64,000 bases of DNA, from positions 301,769 to 365,768 of the forward strand of contig JAFDXX010000023.1 of NCBI GenBank assembly GCA_018267705.1, written 5' to 3'. The notes under the pieces were generated by a model. The model searched no databases, was not told where the DNA came from, and saw only the letters and a list, made by a program, of their open reading frames with translations. A program made the translations under genes and the position numbers. This stretch comes from Bacteroidota bacterium. GTDB taxonomy: Bacteria > Bacteroidota > Bacteroidia > Chitinophagales > Chitinophagaceae. Of the stretch, positions 1 to 8,822 are shown piece after piece. How positions within the stretch are numbered: the stretch's first letter is position 1; every line of letters begins with the position of its first letter.

Positions 1-2080
1 TTGCATCAAAATTTTCGGGTTTGTATAAAATACCTTCTGTTTCTTTTCCTGTATAAGCTTTCCATTTAAATAATTCGGCAGTGCCCCATAAATAATTAGA
101 TTGTTGCAAATTGGTGTTTGATAGTTTTGTTTGTACACCCGCTGTATTTGCGTATAAGTTGGGCGATTGCTCAAATGTTTCTTTTGTGTAAGCAAAAGAA
201 TTAGTGTTTTTTGCTTTTATAAAACTATTGCCAATGCTTACTTTTTCATTAAATAATATTGCTGCTTTATTTTCTTTAAAAGAAAAACTTGTTATACCAT
301 TACTTTTATCTTTTTCATTATATGTTTTAAAATAAACAACACTTTCGGGTTCAACAAATTTTTCTTCTGCATCCACATTTATATATCTATACTCTGTTTT
401 ATTTTTTCTTCCGTTAGTTATAACAATAGATTTTTCTTTTGCATCAGGATCAACTTTCCATACATCATACTTATCATATATTAAAACATATTTATCGTCT
501 TTCATCCATTTAACAATACCATAAGGATTTGGTTCATCGGGTACATCATTCTCTTCATCATACAAAGCATAAGGAATATCTTTTGCAACAATTGTTGTTT
601 TTTTTGTAGTTGAATTATAAGAAAAATATGTTTTTTTCTTTTCATCATACCATAATAAATATTTTCCGGTACAAGAAGCAAAACCACGCCCTTCAAGGTT
701 TTGAGTAATTAATGCCGATTGTCCTGTAACAGCATTTATAGCATACCAATCTGTTAGTGCAAAGCCTTGCCATTGTTTTTCTATTCGTTTGCCATAATCA
801 CTTGAAGCATAAAAAACATCTCCATCTCCTTGCAAAGTTGTTTGTACAAATTGTAATTTTTCATTCCCTAATTGTACTACATGCTTACTATCAAAATCAT
901 AGCGTGCCAAATAATTTTTTCTAATCTCTCTTTCTAAATTGTACAATTGTGCGGTCATTAAATCATCATCTTTATAATTCCATACATCCACATTTACCCT
1001 TTCAAAATCGGGTGTTAAAGTATCTTTTGGTGGAAGAATGGGTGCTGTACCAAAAAATAATCTTTTACCGCTTTTGCTAAACAGCATATTTCCAAATTCA
1101 CTTACCGACCATTTTGCAGGAATTCCGCTCGTTTGTTTATCTGCAATAGCAATTGCACTATCTGTTCCATTCTTATAATAATATAATTTATAAAATTTTT
1201 GTAACGCTTTTGCTGAGCTGTCTCTTTCGGCAACAAACGCTAATTGGATTGCATCTTCATCAAACACAAAATTTTTTGCATCATTAAATTTTTTAAGAAT
1301 GGTATCTGTTTTTTCGTTTTGAATATTGAATTTAATAAGTGAAGCAACACTTAACGAATCAGCAGGATGTTTACTTGCTTTAAGTAAGGCAACCTTTCCA
1401 TTTTTGCTTAAAGTATAATCTGTTATAAAATGAAATATTTTTTTATGCTGATTCACTAAATCAATCATAACCAAATCTGTTCCTATTTCATCTATGCTAC
1501 CTGCCATAACATTACCGCCGCCTCTTGCACTGCCATTAGGTCTTCTTGTTGCTGCAGATGTTGTATTTGCCGTATGCCTAACAGAGTCTACATTTGAGCG
1601 TTTTAAAGCTGAATCGTTATTTGCTTTTTCCAATAAATAAAATAATACATTACTATTTTTTTCAGGTAGCTTATAATTTTTTACATGAGCAATTTTTTGA
1701 ACAGTTGCAGTAGCTATTTCAATAATGACTAAACTATCTTTAGGCATATCGGCTGCACTTTTTTTTGCAATGCGGGCTGTTCTTGTTTGTATATACGTTG
1801 GTTTTATTTTGCAGATTACATATTTATTATCTTCAGAAATTTTTACATTATACCCTCTTTCTATTTCAGCAATTTTTTCTCCTGTTGTTTTTTGAATATA
1901 AAGTATCGCATCCCCTTCTTGCGGAGTTATAGTATAAGCAACAAAATTCCCATCATTACTAATTACTTTTTCTCCAATACTTTGCCATCCATCATAAACA
2001 GAATGATCTAAAGGTTTCTTTTGTGCCATTGCAACTATAGCCAGCAATAATGCAATGAGAGATAAATTAATTTTCTTCAT
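1..2080 (-). CDS. S9-type (prolyl oligopeptidase-like) peptidase, N-terminal part, cut by window edge
   Basis: The gene starts with ATG at 2080 and stays open for 693 codons to the left edge, so its C-terminus is outside. A signal peptide of about 20 residues (MKKINLSLIALLLAIVAMAQ) predicts export. The rest is a long, beta-rich region with repeated Tyr/Trp/Asp segments, as in the N-terminal propeller of S9 peptidases. The last visible residues (KAYTGKETEGILYKPENFD) resemble the segment leading into the alpha/beta-hydrolase domain. The catalytic Ser-Asp-His residues would lie beyond the edge and cannot be checked. The family role is cleavage of exported peptides, often at proline. A Tol-B-like propeller protein without hydrolase activity is the main alternative. 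Confidence 0.7.
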   Translation of the reverse strand, partial: MKKINLSLIALLLAIVAMAQKKPLDHSVYDGWQSIGEKVISNDGNFVAYTITPQEGDAILYIQKTTGEKIAEIERGYNVKISEDNKYVICKIKPTYIQTRTARIAKKSAADMPKDSLVIIEIATATVQKIAHVKNYKLPEKNSNVLFYLLEKANNDSALKRSNVDSVRHTANTTSAATRRPNGSARGGGNVMAGSIDEIGTDLVMIDLVNQHKKIFHFITDYTLSKNGKVALLKASKHPADSLSVASLIKFNIQNEKTDTILKKFNDAKNFVFDEDAIQLAFVAERDSSAKALQKFYKLYYYKNGTDSAIAIADKQTSGIPAKWSVSEFGNMLFSKSGKRLFFGTAPILPPKDTLTPDFERVNVDVWNYKDDDLMTAQLYNLEREIRKNYLARYDFDSKHVVQLGNEKLQFVQTTLQGDGDVFYASSDYGKRIEKQWQGFALTDWYAINAVTGQSALITQNLEGRGFASCTGKYLLWYDEKKKTYFSYNSTTKKTTIVAKDIPYALYDEENDVPDEPNPYGIVKWMKDDKYVLIYDKYDVWKVDPDAKEKSIVITNGRKNKTEYRYINVDAEEKFVEPESVVYFKTYNEKDKSNGITSFSFKENKAAILFNEKVSIGNSFIKAKNTNSFAYTKETFEQSPNLYANTAGVQTKLSNTNLQQSNYLWGTAELFKWKAYTGKETEGILYKPENFDA

Positions 2081-2215
2081 TAAACATAGTTTTTAATATT
2101 TTCGAAGATAAGGTTTGTGCTTATTTTAGCCGATACAATTCGGTGAAAGTTATTTCAGTAAACAGTAAGCATATTAACTTTATAGTTTAAAATTGTTTTA
2201 CTTAAATTTTTAAAA

Positions 2216-3451
2216 ATGGAAATAAACAAAACTCGCCTGCAACAACATTTTGAAGCCATGAGCTTAATAGGAAAAATTGGCGAAACAGGCACCAACAGGC
2301 CCGCACATTCTACTGAAGAAAAAAAAGCATTTGAATTAACTGCACAATGGATGCAAGATGCTGGAATGAAAACGCATATAGACAGTTTTGGAAATTTAAT
2401 TGGAAGATTAGAAGGAAAAAATAATTCATTGCCCGTATTAATGATGGGATCACATTTAGATTCACAACCTTATGGCGGAAGGTTTGATGGCGTTGCAGGC
2501 GTTTTATGTGCAGTTGAAGTAGTAAAAACTTTATACGATAATAATATTATGCCTGAAAGAAGTATTGAAATAATTTCTTTTGCTGATGAAGAAGGGTGGC
2601 GTTTTAATAAAGGTTTATTTGGCAGCCGTGGTATTTTAGGAAAATTAGAAGAAGGCGAGTTGCAACGAAAAGATAAAGATGGAATTACAAGAGAACAAGC
2701 ATTGAAAAATTTTGGTTGTGATATAACAAAGTTTAAACAAGATGAATATAAACAAAATAGCATTTATTGTTTTTTAGAATTACATATTGAACAAGGCCCC
2801 GTATTAGATATTGCCCATAAACCAATTGGTGTAGTATCAGGCATTTCAGGGCCGTTATGGGCAACATTAAAATTAAAAGGAATGGCTGGCCACGCAGGCT
2901 CGGTACCAATGGCATTACGGAAAGATGCTTTAGTGGGTGCTGCTGAAATTATTATTGCATTAAATGAAATTGCCACACAAATTCCCGGAGCACCAACAGT
3001 AGGTACGGTAGGCACTTTAAATATTTTTCCTGCAAGCAGAAATATTATTCCCGAAGAAGTAACACTTACTATTGATTTACGTGATATTGATTTAGAAAGA
3101 AGACATAAATATGAAAAACAGTTTAAAGAAAAAATTGAAGCTACTGCAAAAAAACATGGATTAACGTATTCATTAACAGAAGATACCAATAGCGAACCTC
3201 GTTATTGTGCAAATTGGATAAAAGAAATTATTCACACACAATGCAAACAATTAAATATAGATGCACCCGAATTAATGAGTGGTCCTTTTCACGATTCACT
3301 TCCACTCTCCTACGCCACCGATTACGGAATGATTTTTATAAGAAGTAAAGATGGCATTAGCCACAACCCTTTAGAATATTCATCTTACGAAGATTTAGCA
3401 TTAGGTACTACTGTTTTATTAAGAACAGTAACAGAAATTTTGAAACGATAA
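2216..3451 (+). CDS. M20-family Zn amidohydrolase (N-carbamoyl amino acid / ureidopropionate / allantoate type)
   Basis: This 411-residue protein has the layout of the hydantoinase/carbamoylase branch of M20: metal-binding H80, D91 (LDSQPYGGRFDGVAG), the E125-E126 pair in ADEEGWRF, LELHIEQGP near 190, and the C-terminal GISHNPLEYSS. These enzymes remove a carbamoyl group from N-carbamoyl amino acids, beta-ureidopropionate or allantoate, giving NH3 and CO2. The sequence does not settle the substrate. A beta-ureidopropionate role would fit the beta-alanine and nucleobase genes at 59-64 kb, but those are 57 kb away. No signal peptide, so probably cytoplasmic. The downstream membrane protein begins 26 bp later and may be co-transcribed. 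Confidence 0.85.
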   Translation: MEINKTRLQQHFEAMSLIGKIGETGTNRPAHSTEEKKAFELTAQWMQDAGMKTHIDSFGNLIGRLEGKNNSLPVLMMGSHLDSQPYGGRFDGVAGVLCAVEVVKTLYDNNIMPERSIEIISFADEEGWRFNKGLFGSRGILGKLEEGELQRKDKDGITREQALKNFGCDITKFKQDEYKQNSIYCFLELHIEQGPVLDIAHKPIGVVSGISGPLWATLKLKGMAGHAGSVPMALRKDALVGAAEIIIALNEIATQIPGAPTVGTVGTLNIFPASRNIIPEEVTLTIDLRDIDLERRHKYEKQFKEKIEATAKKHGLTYSLTEDTNSEPRYCANWIKEIIHTQCKQLNIDAPELMSGPFHDSLPLSYATDYGMIFIRSKDGISHNPLEYSSYEDLALGTTVLLRTVTEILKR

Positions 3452-3477
3452 ATTTGTACTCAATAAGTATATAGTTA

Positions 3478-3981
3478 ATGAATGAAAGAATACAAAGTCT
3501 TTTAATTTATGCAGCCAAATGTGCAACAGGTAGTTTGGCTGTTTTTATATTAGCGGCATTATTTCATTATCATGATATTGCATGGAGTTTAATTTCTGTA
3601 ATGCTTGTATTATCGGCAGATGGTAAAGATTCTATGCAATTAGCATTAACAAGAATTAAAGCCAATATTATTGGTGCGGCAGTTGGAGTATTGTGTTTAG
3701 TAGTAGTACAGCCCAATATGTGGTTTATTACATTAGCACTGTGTATTACCTTGTCATTATGTTATTTATTTAAGTTAGATGCCGGCATACGTTCTGCATT
3801 GGCTGCTACAATAATTATTCTTTTACATGAAGAAGGAAAGCATTTATGGGATACTGCATTAGAAAGAATTATAGCAGTATTAGCAGGTTGTGTGTTAGGT
3901 TTAATTATTACATTTCTTTTTCACTTCAAAACTAAAATAGGAATTAAAAAAGAAATAAATAGCAACCATCAAGAGGCATAG
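3478..3981 (+). CDS. FUSC/ArAE-like small integral membrane protein
   Basis: A 167-residue hydrophobic protein with about five predicted membrane segments and a short charged tail (KTKIGIKKEINSNHQEA). The order of segments, with the SADGKDSMQLALTRIKANIIGAAVG loop after the second helix and a related ALERIIAVLAGCVLGLI segment near the end, is that of the membrane half of FUSC / aromatic acid exporter proteins. It lacks the large cytoplasmic domain of full-length exporters, so transport activity is uncertain. It follows the M20 amidohydrolase by 26 bp and is probably in the same transcript, ended by the hairpin at 4016-4061. Confidence 0.6.
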   Translation: MNERIQSLLIYAAKCATGSLAVFILAALFHYHDIAWSLISVMLVLSADGKDSMQLALTRIKANIIGAAVGVLCLVVVQPNMWFITLALCITLSLCYLFKLDAGIRSALAATIIILLHEEGKHLWDTALERIIAVLAGCVLGLIITFLFHFKTKIGIKKEINSNHQEA

Positions 3982-4015
3982 TATTTATTATGAAAAATGA
4001 AACTCAAAAATAAAC

Positions 4016-4061
4016 GAAGTGAAAAATCTATTAAAAGAATAAGGAATAGATTCTTCACTTC
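4016..4061. terminator. Strong bidirectional hairpin between convergent genes
   Basis: A 17-base arm at 4016-4032 and its complement at 4045-4061 pair with a single mismatch around a 12-base loop. The hairpin sits between the stop of the FUSC-like gene (+) and the stop of the M1 peptidase gene (-). It is flanked by A- or T-rich sequence on both sides, so it can end transcription from either direction. Confidence 0.75.
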
Positions 4062-4133
4062 ATTCAAATATGATTCAACTAAACAAATTTCTTTGCCCGC
4101 AATATTATCTGAGTTTTACAAGTGTTGAATACA

Positions 4134-6077
4134 TTAATCTGGTATAACTAATTTGTTATTATTTCTGTTTATATCGGCCATGCGTTGCGTAGGGTCTATT
4201 TCAATAGTTTTTAAATCTTTAATATCTCTATTAGTTGTAAAACTATATTCAGGTACAACCCAACGCCATTCAGGTTCTACAATTCTTGGTGTATTATCTT
4301 CAGCGGGTTTACTTCCAAACATTAACCCTAACGGAATGGTATGCAGTTCTTTCGTTCCATCTTTAAAAGTTAGTAATACATCAACCGGCATTGGCATTTT
4401 ACCAAGGCGTTTAATAGTTATACTAGTTTTGTTATTTACAATATTTATATCGCCAACGGCATAATCAATTGTTTTGGTGCTGTACACCCAATATTCTTTA
4501 TACCACTGTAATGCAAGTCCGCTAACTTTTTCGGCTACTCTAACAAAATCGTTAGCATTAGGATGTTTAAATTTCCATAGGTTATAATATTCATGCAAGG
4601 TTTTATCACGTAAACTATCACTAATTATATAACCCAACTGTGCTAAAAAAACGGCTCCTTTACTATATGCTGCAGCACTGTATGCCATATTAGTATTATA
4701 ATGATCACTATGTGTGCTCATAGGTTCTTCTAATCCACTTTTTACTAAAGAATAATAACCTGCATAGTTGCTTGCTTGTTTAGAAGGTAAAGTAGTTTTA
4801 CCTCTTTCAACTTGTTTGGCAGTAAATTGTTTTACAATTGTACTGGTGTAAGGAGACTTTTCCATCCACACACTATTATAATAACTGTGTACTTCATTTT
4901 GAGCATAACTGGTAAAGCCCTCATCCATCCAAGGAAATAAACTTTCGTTAGTACCTAATATTTGTTGATACCAACTATGCATCCATTCATGAAACACAGT
5001 ACCTAAGCTTGCATTTTTAATAAGCGTTGCCATTGCATATTCCATTCCGCCATCACCGCCTTGTATAAATGAATACTGTGGATAAGGATATTTACCAAAT
5101 CTACTTTCAATATAAGGCAATACTTTTTCTGCAGCCCACAACACATTGTTCCATGCACTGTCTTGTTTTAAATCTCCGGCTTTATAAAAACAGTGCAATA
5201 CAGTTGTACCCACTTTTTTTGATATATGTTTTGAATTGTTATCTGCCATCCAAACAAAATCATGAATATTTTCTCCTTTAAAATTCCAGGTAATAGTAGG
5301 TGTAGTAATTATAGGAATTTTTGCACCGGGTGTTTCGTAACCAAAACCAATGCTGTTAGGGTTTTGCAATACACCGGTTGCAGCTACCATATAATTTTTA
5401 TCAATATTAATTTTTACATCAAAATCTCCCCAAACACCATAAAATTCTCTGGCAATATATGGGTTTGCATTCCAACCTTGATAATCGTATTCTACAATTT
5501 TAGGATACCATTGGCTCATACTGTAACGTATGCCTTCTGCATTATCTCTGCCGCTTCTTCTAATTTGTACAGGAACCTGACATTTAAAATTTATTTCTAA
5601 GAAAGTTTTACTGTTGGGTAAAATAGGTTTGTGTAATTGTACTTCTAAAATAGTTTCATGATAAATAGTTTTTTGAGGTACACCATTTACTTTAATTTCT
5701 ACCACACTATCATAACCAATTTCTGATGGAGATAATTTACTGATGCGATCTTTAACACGCGAATCCCAATCTTGTATTTCTTCTCCTCTGCTATTCATAA
5801 AAATATTTTTACCTAATTCACGACTACGAACATCCATACTACTATTAGGCTGAAAAGCATTCCAATATAAATGAATAAAAATTTTATGCAATGTATCGGG
5901 TGAGTTATTGGTGTATTCTATTTTTTCAATACCTTTTAATTTATTGGTAGTAACATCCATTTTTACATCAATATCATACTTTACTCTTTGTTGCCAACGA
6001 TTGGGTTGTGCATATATAGAGGACAAAAAGAGAATACCGGATGACAGTAAAACAAAGTGAATAAAATTCTTTTTCAT
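4134..6077 (-). CDS. M1-family zinc metallopeptidase (aminopeptidase N-like), exported
   Basis: A 647-residue protein with a signal peptide (cleavage near IYAQ, residue 24). The M1 signatures are present: GGMEYA at 343-348, a variant of the GxMEN exopeptidase motif, and the zinc site H363-E-W-M-H367 with the third ligand E386 in DEGFTSYAQ. An N-terminal beta domain precedes the thermolysin-like domain, and a C-terminal region follows. It probably trims N-terminal residues from peptides outside the cytoplasm. Asn of GAMEN is replaced by Tyr, which may alter N-terminus recognition. It is a single gene, convergent with the FUSC-like gene and separated by 169 bp from the oxidase locus. Confidence 0.9.
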   Translation of the reverse strand: MKKNFIHFVLLSSGILFLSSIYAQPNRWQQRVKYDIDVKMDVTTNKLKGIEKIEYTNNSPDTLHKIFIHLYWNAFQPNSSMDVRSRELGKNIFMNSRGEEIQDWDSRVKDRISKLSPSEIGYDSVVEIKVNGVPQKTIYHETILEVQLHKPILPNSKTFLEINFKCQVPVQIRRSGRDNAEGIRYSMSQWYPKIVEYDYQGWNANPYIAREFYGVWGDFDVKINIDKNYMVAATGVLQNPNSIGFGYETPGAKIPIITTPTITWNFKGENIHDFVWMADNNSKHISKKVGTTVLHCFYKAGDLKQDSAWNNVLWAAEKVLPYIESRFGKYPYPQYSFIQGGDGGMEYAMATLIKNASLGTVFHEWMHSWYQQILGTNESLFPWMDEGFTSYAQNEVHSYYNSVWMEKSPYTSTIVKQFTAKQVERGKTTLPSKQASNYAGYYSLVKSGLEEPMSTHSDHYNTNMAYSAAAYSKGAVFLAQLGYIISDSLRDKTLHEYYNLWKFKHPNANDFVRVAEKVSGLALQWYKEYWVYSTKTIDYAVGDINIVNNKTSITIKRLGKMPMPVDVLLTFKDGTKELHTIPLGLMFGSKPAEDNTPRIVEPEWRWVVPEYSFTTNRDIKDLKTIEIDPTQRMADINRNNNKLVIPD

Positions 6078-6246
6078 GTGTTGTTATTTTTTGTTACAAA
6101 CTGCAGCAAGCATGGCAACCAAGTTGCTACGCTCAGTTCAAAGCCTTATTATAAATTGAGCAATTTAATGGCTGTTTAATTAAAAACAAAACCTTACATC
6201 TATTTATCGTTAAAGAATCGGTATAAAAACCTTCTAAACTAATAAT

Positions 6247-6951
6247 TTAATGGCAATCTAATGTTGCCGTTTTATTTTGTTGGCTAAAAGCGGGGCTAAT
6301 AAAAGGGATTCCTAAATTCATTCCGCGAAGAATAAGCATACATGCCGTTAAAACAATAAATAAGGGCATTATTTTTTTTACATTTCTTCTTGCATTAAAA
6401 CCAATTGCTTTATGTAATACCATAATAGAAAACATTAAGGGAGAAGTGCCTAAACCAAACGCAAACATTAATAAGGCTCCATTAATTATTGAACCCGTTG
6501 CCATAGCCGAAGTAATAGCTAAATAAACCAACCCACATGGCAATAACCCATTTAATAACCCGATTGTAAAAAAATTAAATGCATTATTTTTTCTAACCAA
6601 ATAATAAGCTAATTGATTTTGTACTTTAATATGCAAGTTTTTAAAAAATACACGTTCAATATTTAATGTTTTATTCAATAATACAACTAACAAAATAAAA
6701 CAACCTAATACAACTGATAATATTTGCTGATAACCAATTAATACGAACTGATTACCAATTAAACCAAATAGCACTCCTAACAAAGCATAAGTAAATGCTC
6801 TGCCAATATTGTATAAAACAATTACAACTATTTTATTAGCCGATTGTTGTGTATTAACAGGTAACGATAAAGCAATTGGTCCGCACATACCAATGCAGTG
6901 AAAACTGCCAATAAAGCCAATAGCTAACCCTGCTAATACTATTGCAAACAT
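6247..6951 (-). CDS. TauE/SafE (UreH-like) membrane protein of the cbb3 oxidase operon
   Basis: A 234-residue polytopic protein beginning with the typical GLAIGFIGSFHCIGMCGPIALSLP segment and with six or so membrane helices. The N-terminal Cys/Met/His-containing SFHCIGMCG motif is shared by the UreH-like branch regularly found at the end of Bacteroidota cbb3 operons, where a metal (copper or nickel) transport or oxidase-assembly role is suspected but unproven. Its ATG overlaps the stop of ccoH by one base, so the two are translationally coupled. It ends with a short Cys/His tail (ATLDCH). 'Sulfite exporter', the automatic family name, is probably misleading here. Confidence 0.75.
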   Translation of the reverse strand: MFAIVLAGLAIGFIGSFHCIGMCGPIALSLPVNTQQSANKIVVIVLYNIGRAFTYALLGVLFGLIGNQFVLIGYQQILSVVLGCFILLVVLLNKTLNIERVFFKNLHIKVQNQLAYYLVRKNNAFNFFTIGLLNGLLPCGLVYLAITSAMATGSIINGALLMFAFGLGTSPLMFSIMVLHKAIGFNARRNVKKIMPLFIVLTACMLILRGMNLGIPFISPAFSQQNKTATLDCH

Positions 6952-7385
6952 TATTGAATGTTTATGTTTTGTTGATGATAATATTTAATGTTGTTATTCA
7001 TCCAATCTATTTTTAAGAAATAAATTCCTTTGACTAATTTATTTTTATTTATTGATTGAACTGCATTTTCTACATTCAAATTAATTGTTACGTCATTACT
7101 GTGTTGTAATGCACTTAACAAGTGTATTTTACCTTGCGGATTATTATTAACTGCTTCTTTAGGAAATTGAATAGACAATTCATTTGCATTGTTTACAACA
7201 GTTAATTTTTCTGTAAGTGAAGTTAAATTTTTTGAAGCGTCAATCTTATCTTGGTACTTTAATTCTGTTTCATAATAATTATCGTCTATTACTTCATTAG
7301 ATTGTTTCATGGCAATATATACTAAGCTACTAATACCAATAACAAAAGTTAAGAACCCGATTAAAATTTTATTTCCCCAACTCAT
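6951..7385 (-). CDS. ccoH: FixH/CcoH family cbb3 oxidase assembly protein
   Basis: A 144-residue protein with a single N-terminal membrane helix (residues about 6-26: ILIGFLTFVIGISSLVYIAM) followed by an extracytoplasmic domain. It contains the family's YYETELKYQDKIDASKN stretch. FixH/CcoH proteins bind the maturing cbb3 oxidase and are needed for its stability, apparently together with the copper ATPase CcoI. It lies 16 bp after ccoG and overlaps the TauE-like gene by one base. Length and position match other Bacteroidota operons. Confidence 0.85.
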   Translation of the reverse strand: MSWGNKILIGFLTFVIGISSLVYIAMKQSNEVIDDNYYETELKYQDKIDASKNLTSLTEKLTVVNNANELSIQFPKEAVNNNPQGKIHLLSALQHSNDVTINLNVENAVQSINKNKLVKGIYFLKIDWMNNNIKYYHQQNINIQ

Positions 7386-7401
7386 ATAAAAAATTTTATA
7401 G

Positions 7402-8814
7402 TTACATAAAAGGTCCGAGAAAAACTGTTTTTACTGTTTGTATTAATTCTCCATTTTTATACACGCCTACTTTAATATCTGTTGCACGTTTGTGAATTTC
7501 TTTCTTATTTATGCAAATGAAAAAAGTTAATTCATTAACCGATTCTTTACTTAATAATGTTTTTTTGTTGCTTACCATTTTAATTTGTCCCGGCGTGTTT
7601 TCTAATTTCAATTCAATATTAAATTCATTTCTTGTTTTGTTTAAAACGGTTGCATTAAATAAATTACTTAAACTATCATTTCCAATTTCTTGGTACAGTT
7701 GGCCTTTTACACGAGATATTTGTGTATCAACATTTTTGCGAGTTACCACCAATATGCCCATAATAACGGTGAGAATAATTAATAATGTCGTGTATGCTTT
7801 CATTCTTCCATTAAAATGAAATTTTTCTTTTTTAGCAATTTCATTTTCAGAGGCGTATCTAATTAATCCGGTTGGCAAATTAATTTTCGTCATTACTGCA
7901 TCGCAAGCATCAATACAAGCAGTACAACCTACGCATTCCATTTGTACACCGTTACGAATATCTATACCTGTTGGGCACACATGTACGCAACGCATACAAT
8001 CAATACAATCGCCTTTTGTTCTTTCTTCTTTTTTATTAATTTTTCCTCTAGGTTCTCCTCGGTTATAATCATATGAAATTTGCATAGTGTCTTTATCAAA
8101 TAAAACACCTTGCAATCTTCCATAAGGGCAAATTGTAGTACAAACAATATCTCTTACAAATGCATAAACAGAATAAAATAGTAAAGTAAAAATAATTAAA
8201 CCTGTTAGCAAAAGTGTGTGTTCTGCTATTGGTTCACTTATAATTTTTATTAATTCATCAAAACTTATAATATATGCTAGAAATGTATTAGCAATTAAAA
8301 AAGAAAGCGTAAAAAACACAATATGTTTTATAACTTTTTTAATTAATTGTTTAGTAGTTAATTCTCCTTTATTGTTTTTCTTTTGTTGACTTGGTGTGCC
8401 TTCTATCCACCACTCTATTTTTCTAAAAACCATTTCCATAAAAATAGTTTGCGGGCAAACCCAACCACAAAACAATCTTCCATATATTACCGTAAACAAT
8501 GCAACAAAAACAATAAAAGTAATCATGGCAACCGCGAAAATGAAAAAGTCTTGTGGCCAAAATATATTACCAAAAACTATAAATTTTCCTTCGGGGAAGT
8601 TGAGCATAAAAAAAGGCATACCATTGAACTTAATCAATGGTAGCATAAAAAAAACTAACAGATAAACAAAAGAAAGTGCTGTGCGGTATTTATAGAATTT
8701 CCCTTTAGGTTTAGCGGCATAAATCCATTTACGCAAACCGGTTTTGGTTACAGATGAAACCCTATCTCTAAACGTAACATTATTACTATTATCCGATTCA
8801 CTTTCAATATTCAT
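7402..8814 (-). CDS. ccoG: cbb3 oxidase accessory protein CcoG (FixG/RdxA), polyferredoxin
   Basis: A 470-residue membrane protein. Several helices come first, including FCGWVCP at 116-121, and a second CP motif (CTTICPYGR) lies near 225-233. A ferredoxin domain follows with two 4Fe-4S cysteine sets, C270-C273-C276-C280 and C294-C297-C300-C304, and then a last helix and an Ig-like C-terminal domain (after about 370). In studied bacteria CcoG reduces copper during assembly of the CuB site of cbb3 oxidase. It starts 8 bp after the ccoP stop and is 16 bp from ccoH, so one operon. Confidence 0.95.
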   Translation of the reverse strand: MNIESESDNSNNVTFRDRVSSVTKTGLRKWIYAAKPKGKFYKYRTALSFVYLLVFFMLPLIKFNGMPFFMLNFPEGKFIVFGNIFWPQDFFIFAVAMITFIVFVALFTVIYGRLFCGWVCPQTIFMEMVFRKIEWWIEGTPSQQKKNNKGELTTKQLIKKVIKHIVFFTLSFLIANTFLAYIISFDELIKIISEPIAEHTLLLTGLIIFTLLFYSVYAFVRDIVCTTICPYGRLQGVLFDKDTMQISYDYNRGEPRGKINKKEERTKGDCIDCMRCVHVCPTGIDIRNGVQMECVGCTACIDACDAVMTKINLPTGLIRYASENEIAKKEKFHFNGRMKAYTTLLIILTVIMGILVVTRKNVDTQISRVKGQLYQEIGNDSLSNLFNATVLNKTRNEFNIELKLENTPGQIKMVSNKKTLLSKESVNELTFFICINKKEIHKRATDIKVGVYKNGELIQTVKTVFLGPFM

Positions 8815-8822
8815 ATATAATA

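Noticed and set aside
2764..3189. Antisense open frame of 141 codons inside the M20 amidohydrolase gene
   Set aside because: It is fully opposite a gene with clear catalytic motifs, has no recognisable domain or start context, and such frames are common opposite AT-rich genes.
6247..6951. Sulfite exporter function for the TauE/SafE-like protein
   Set aside because: The family name is broad; position at the end of the cbb3 operon and the SFHCIGMCG motif point to metal handling or oxidase assembly instead.
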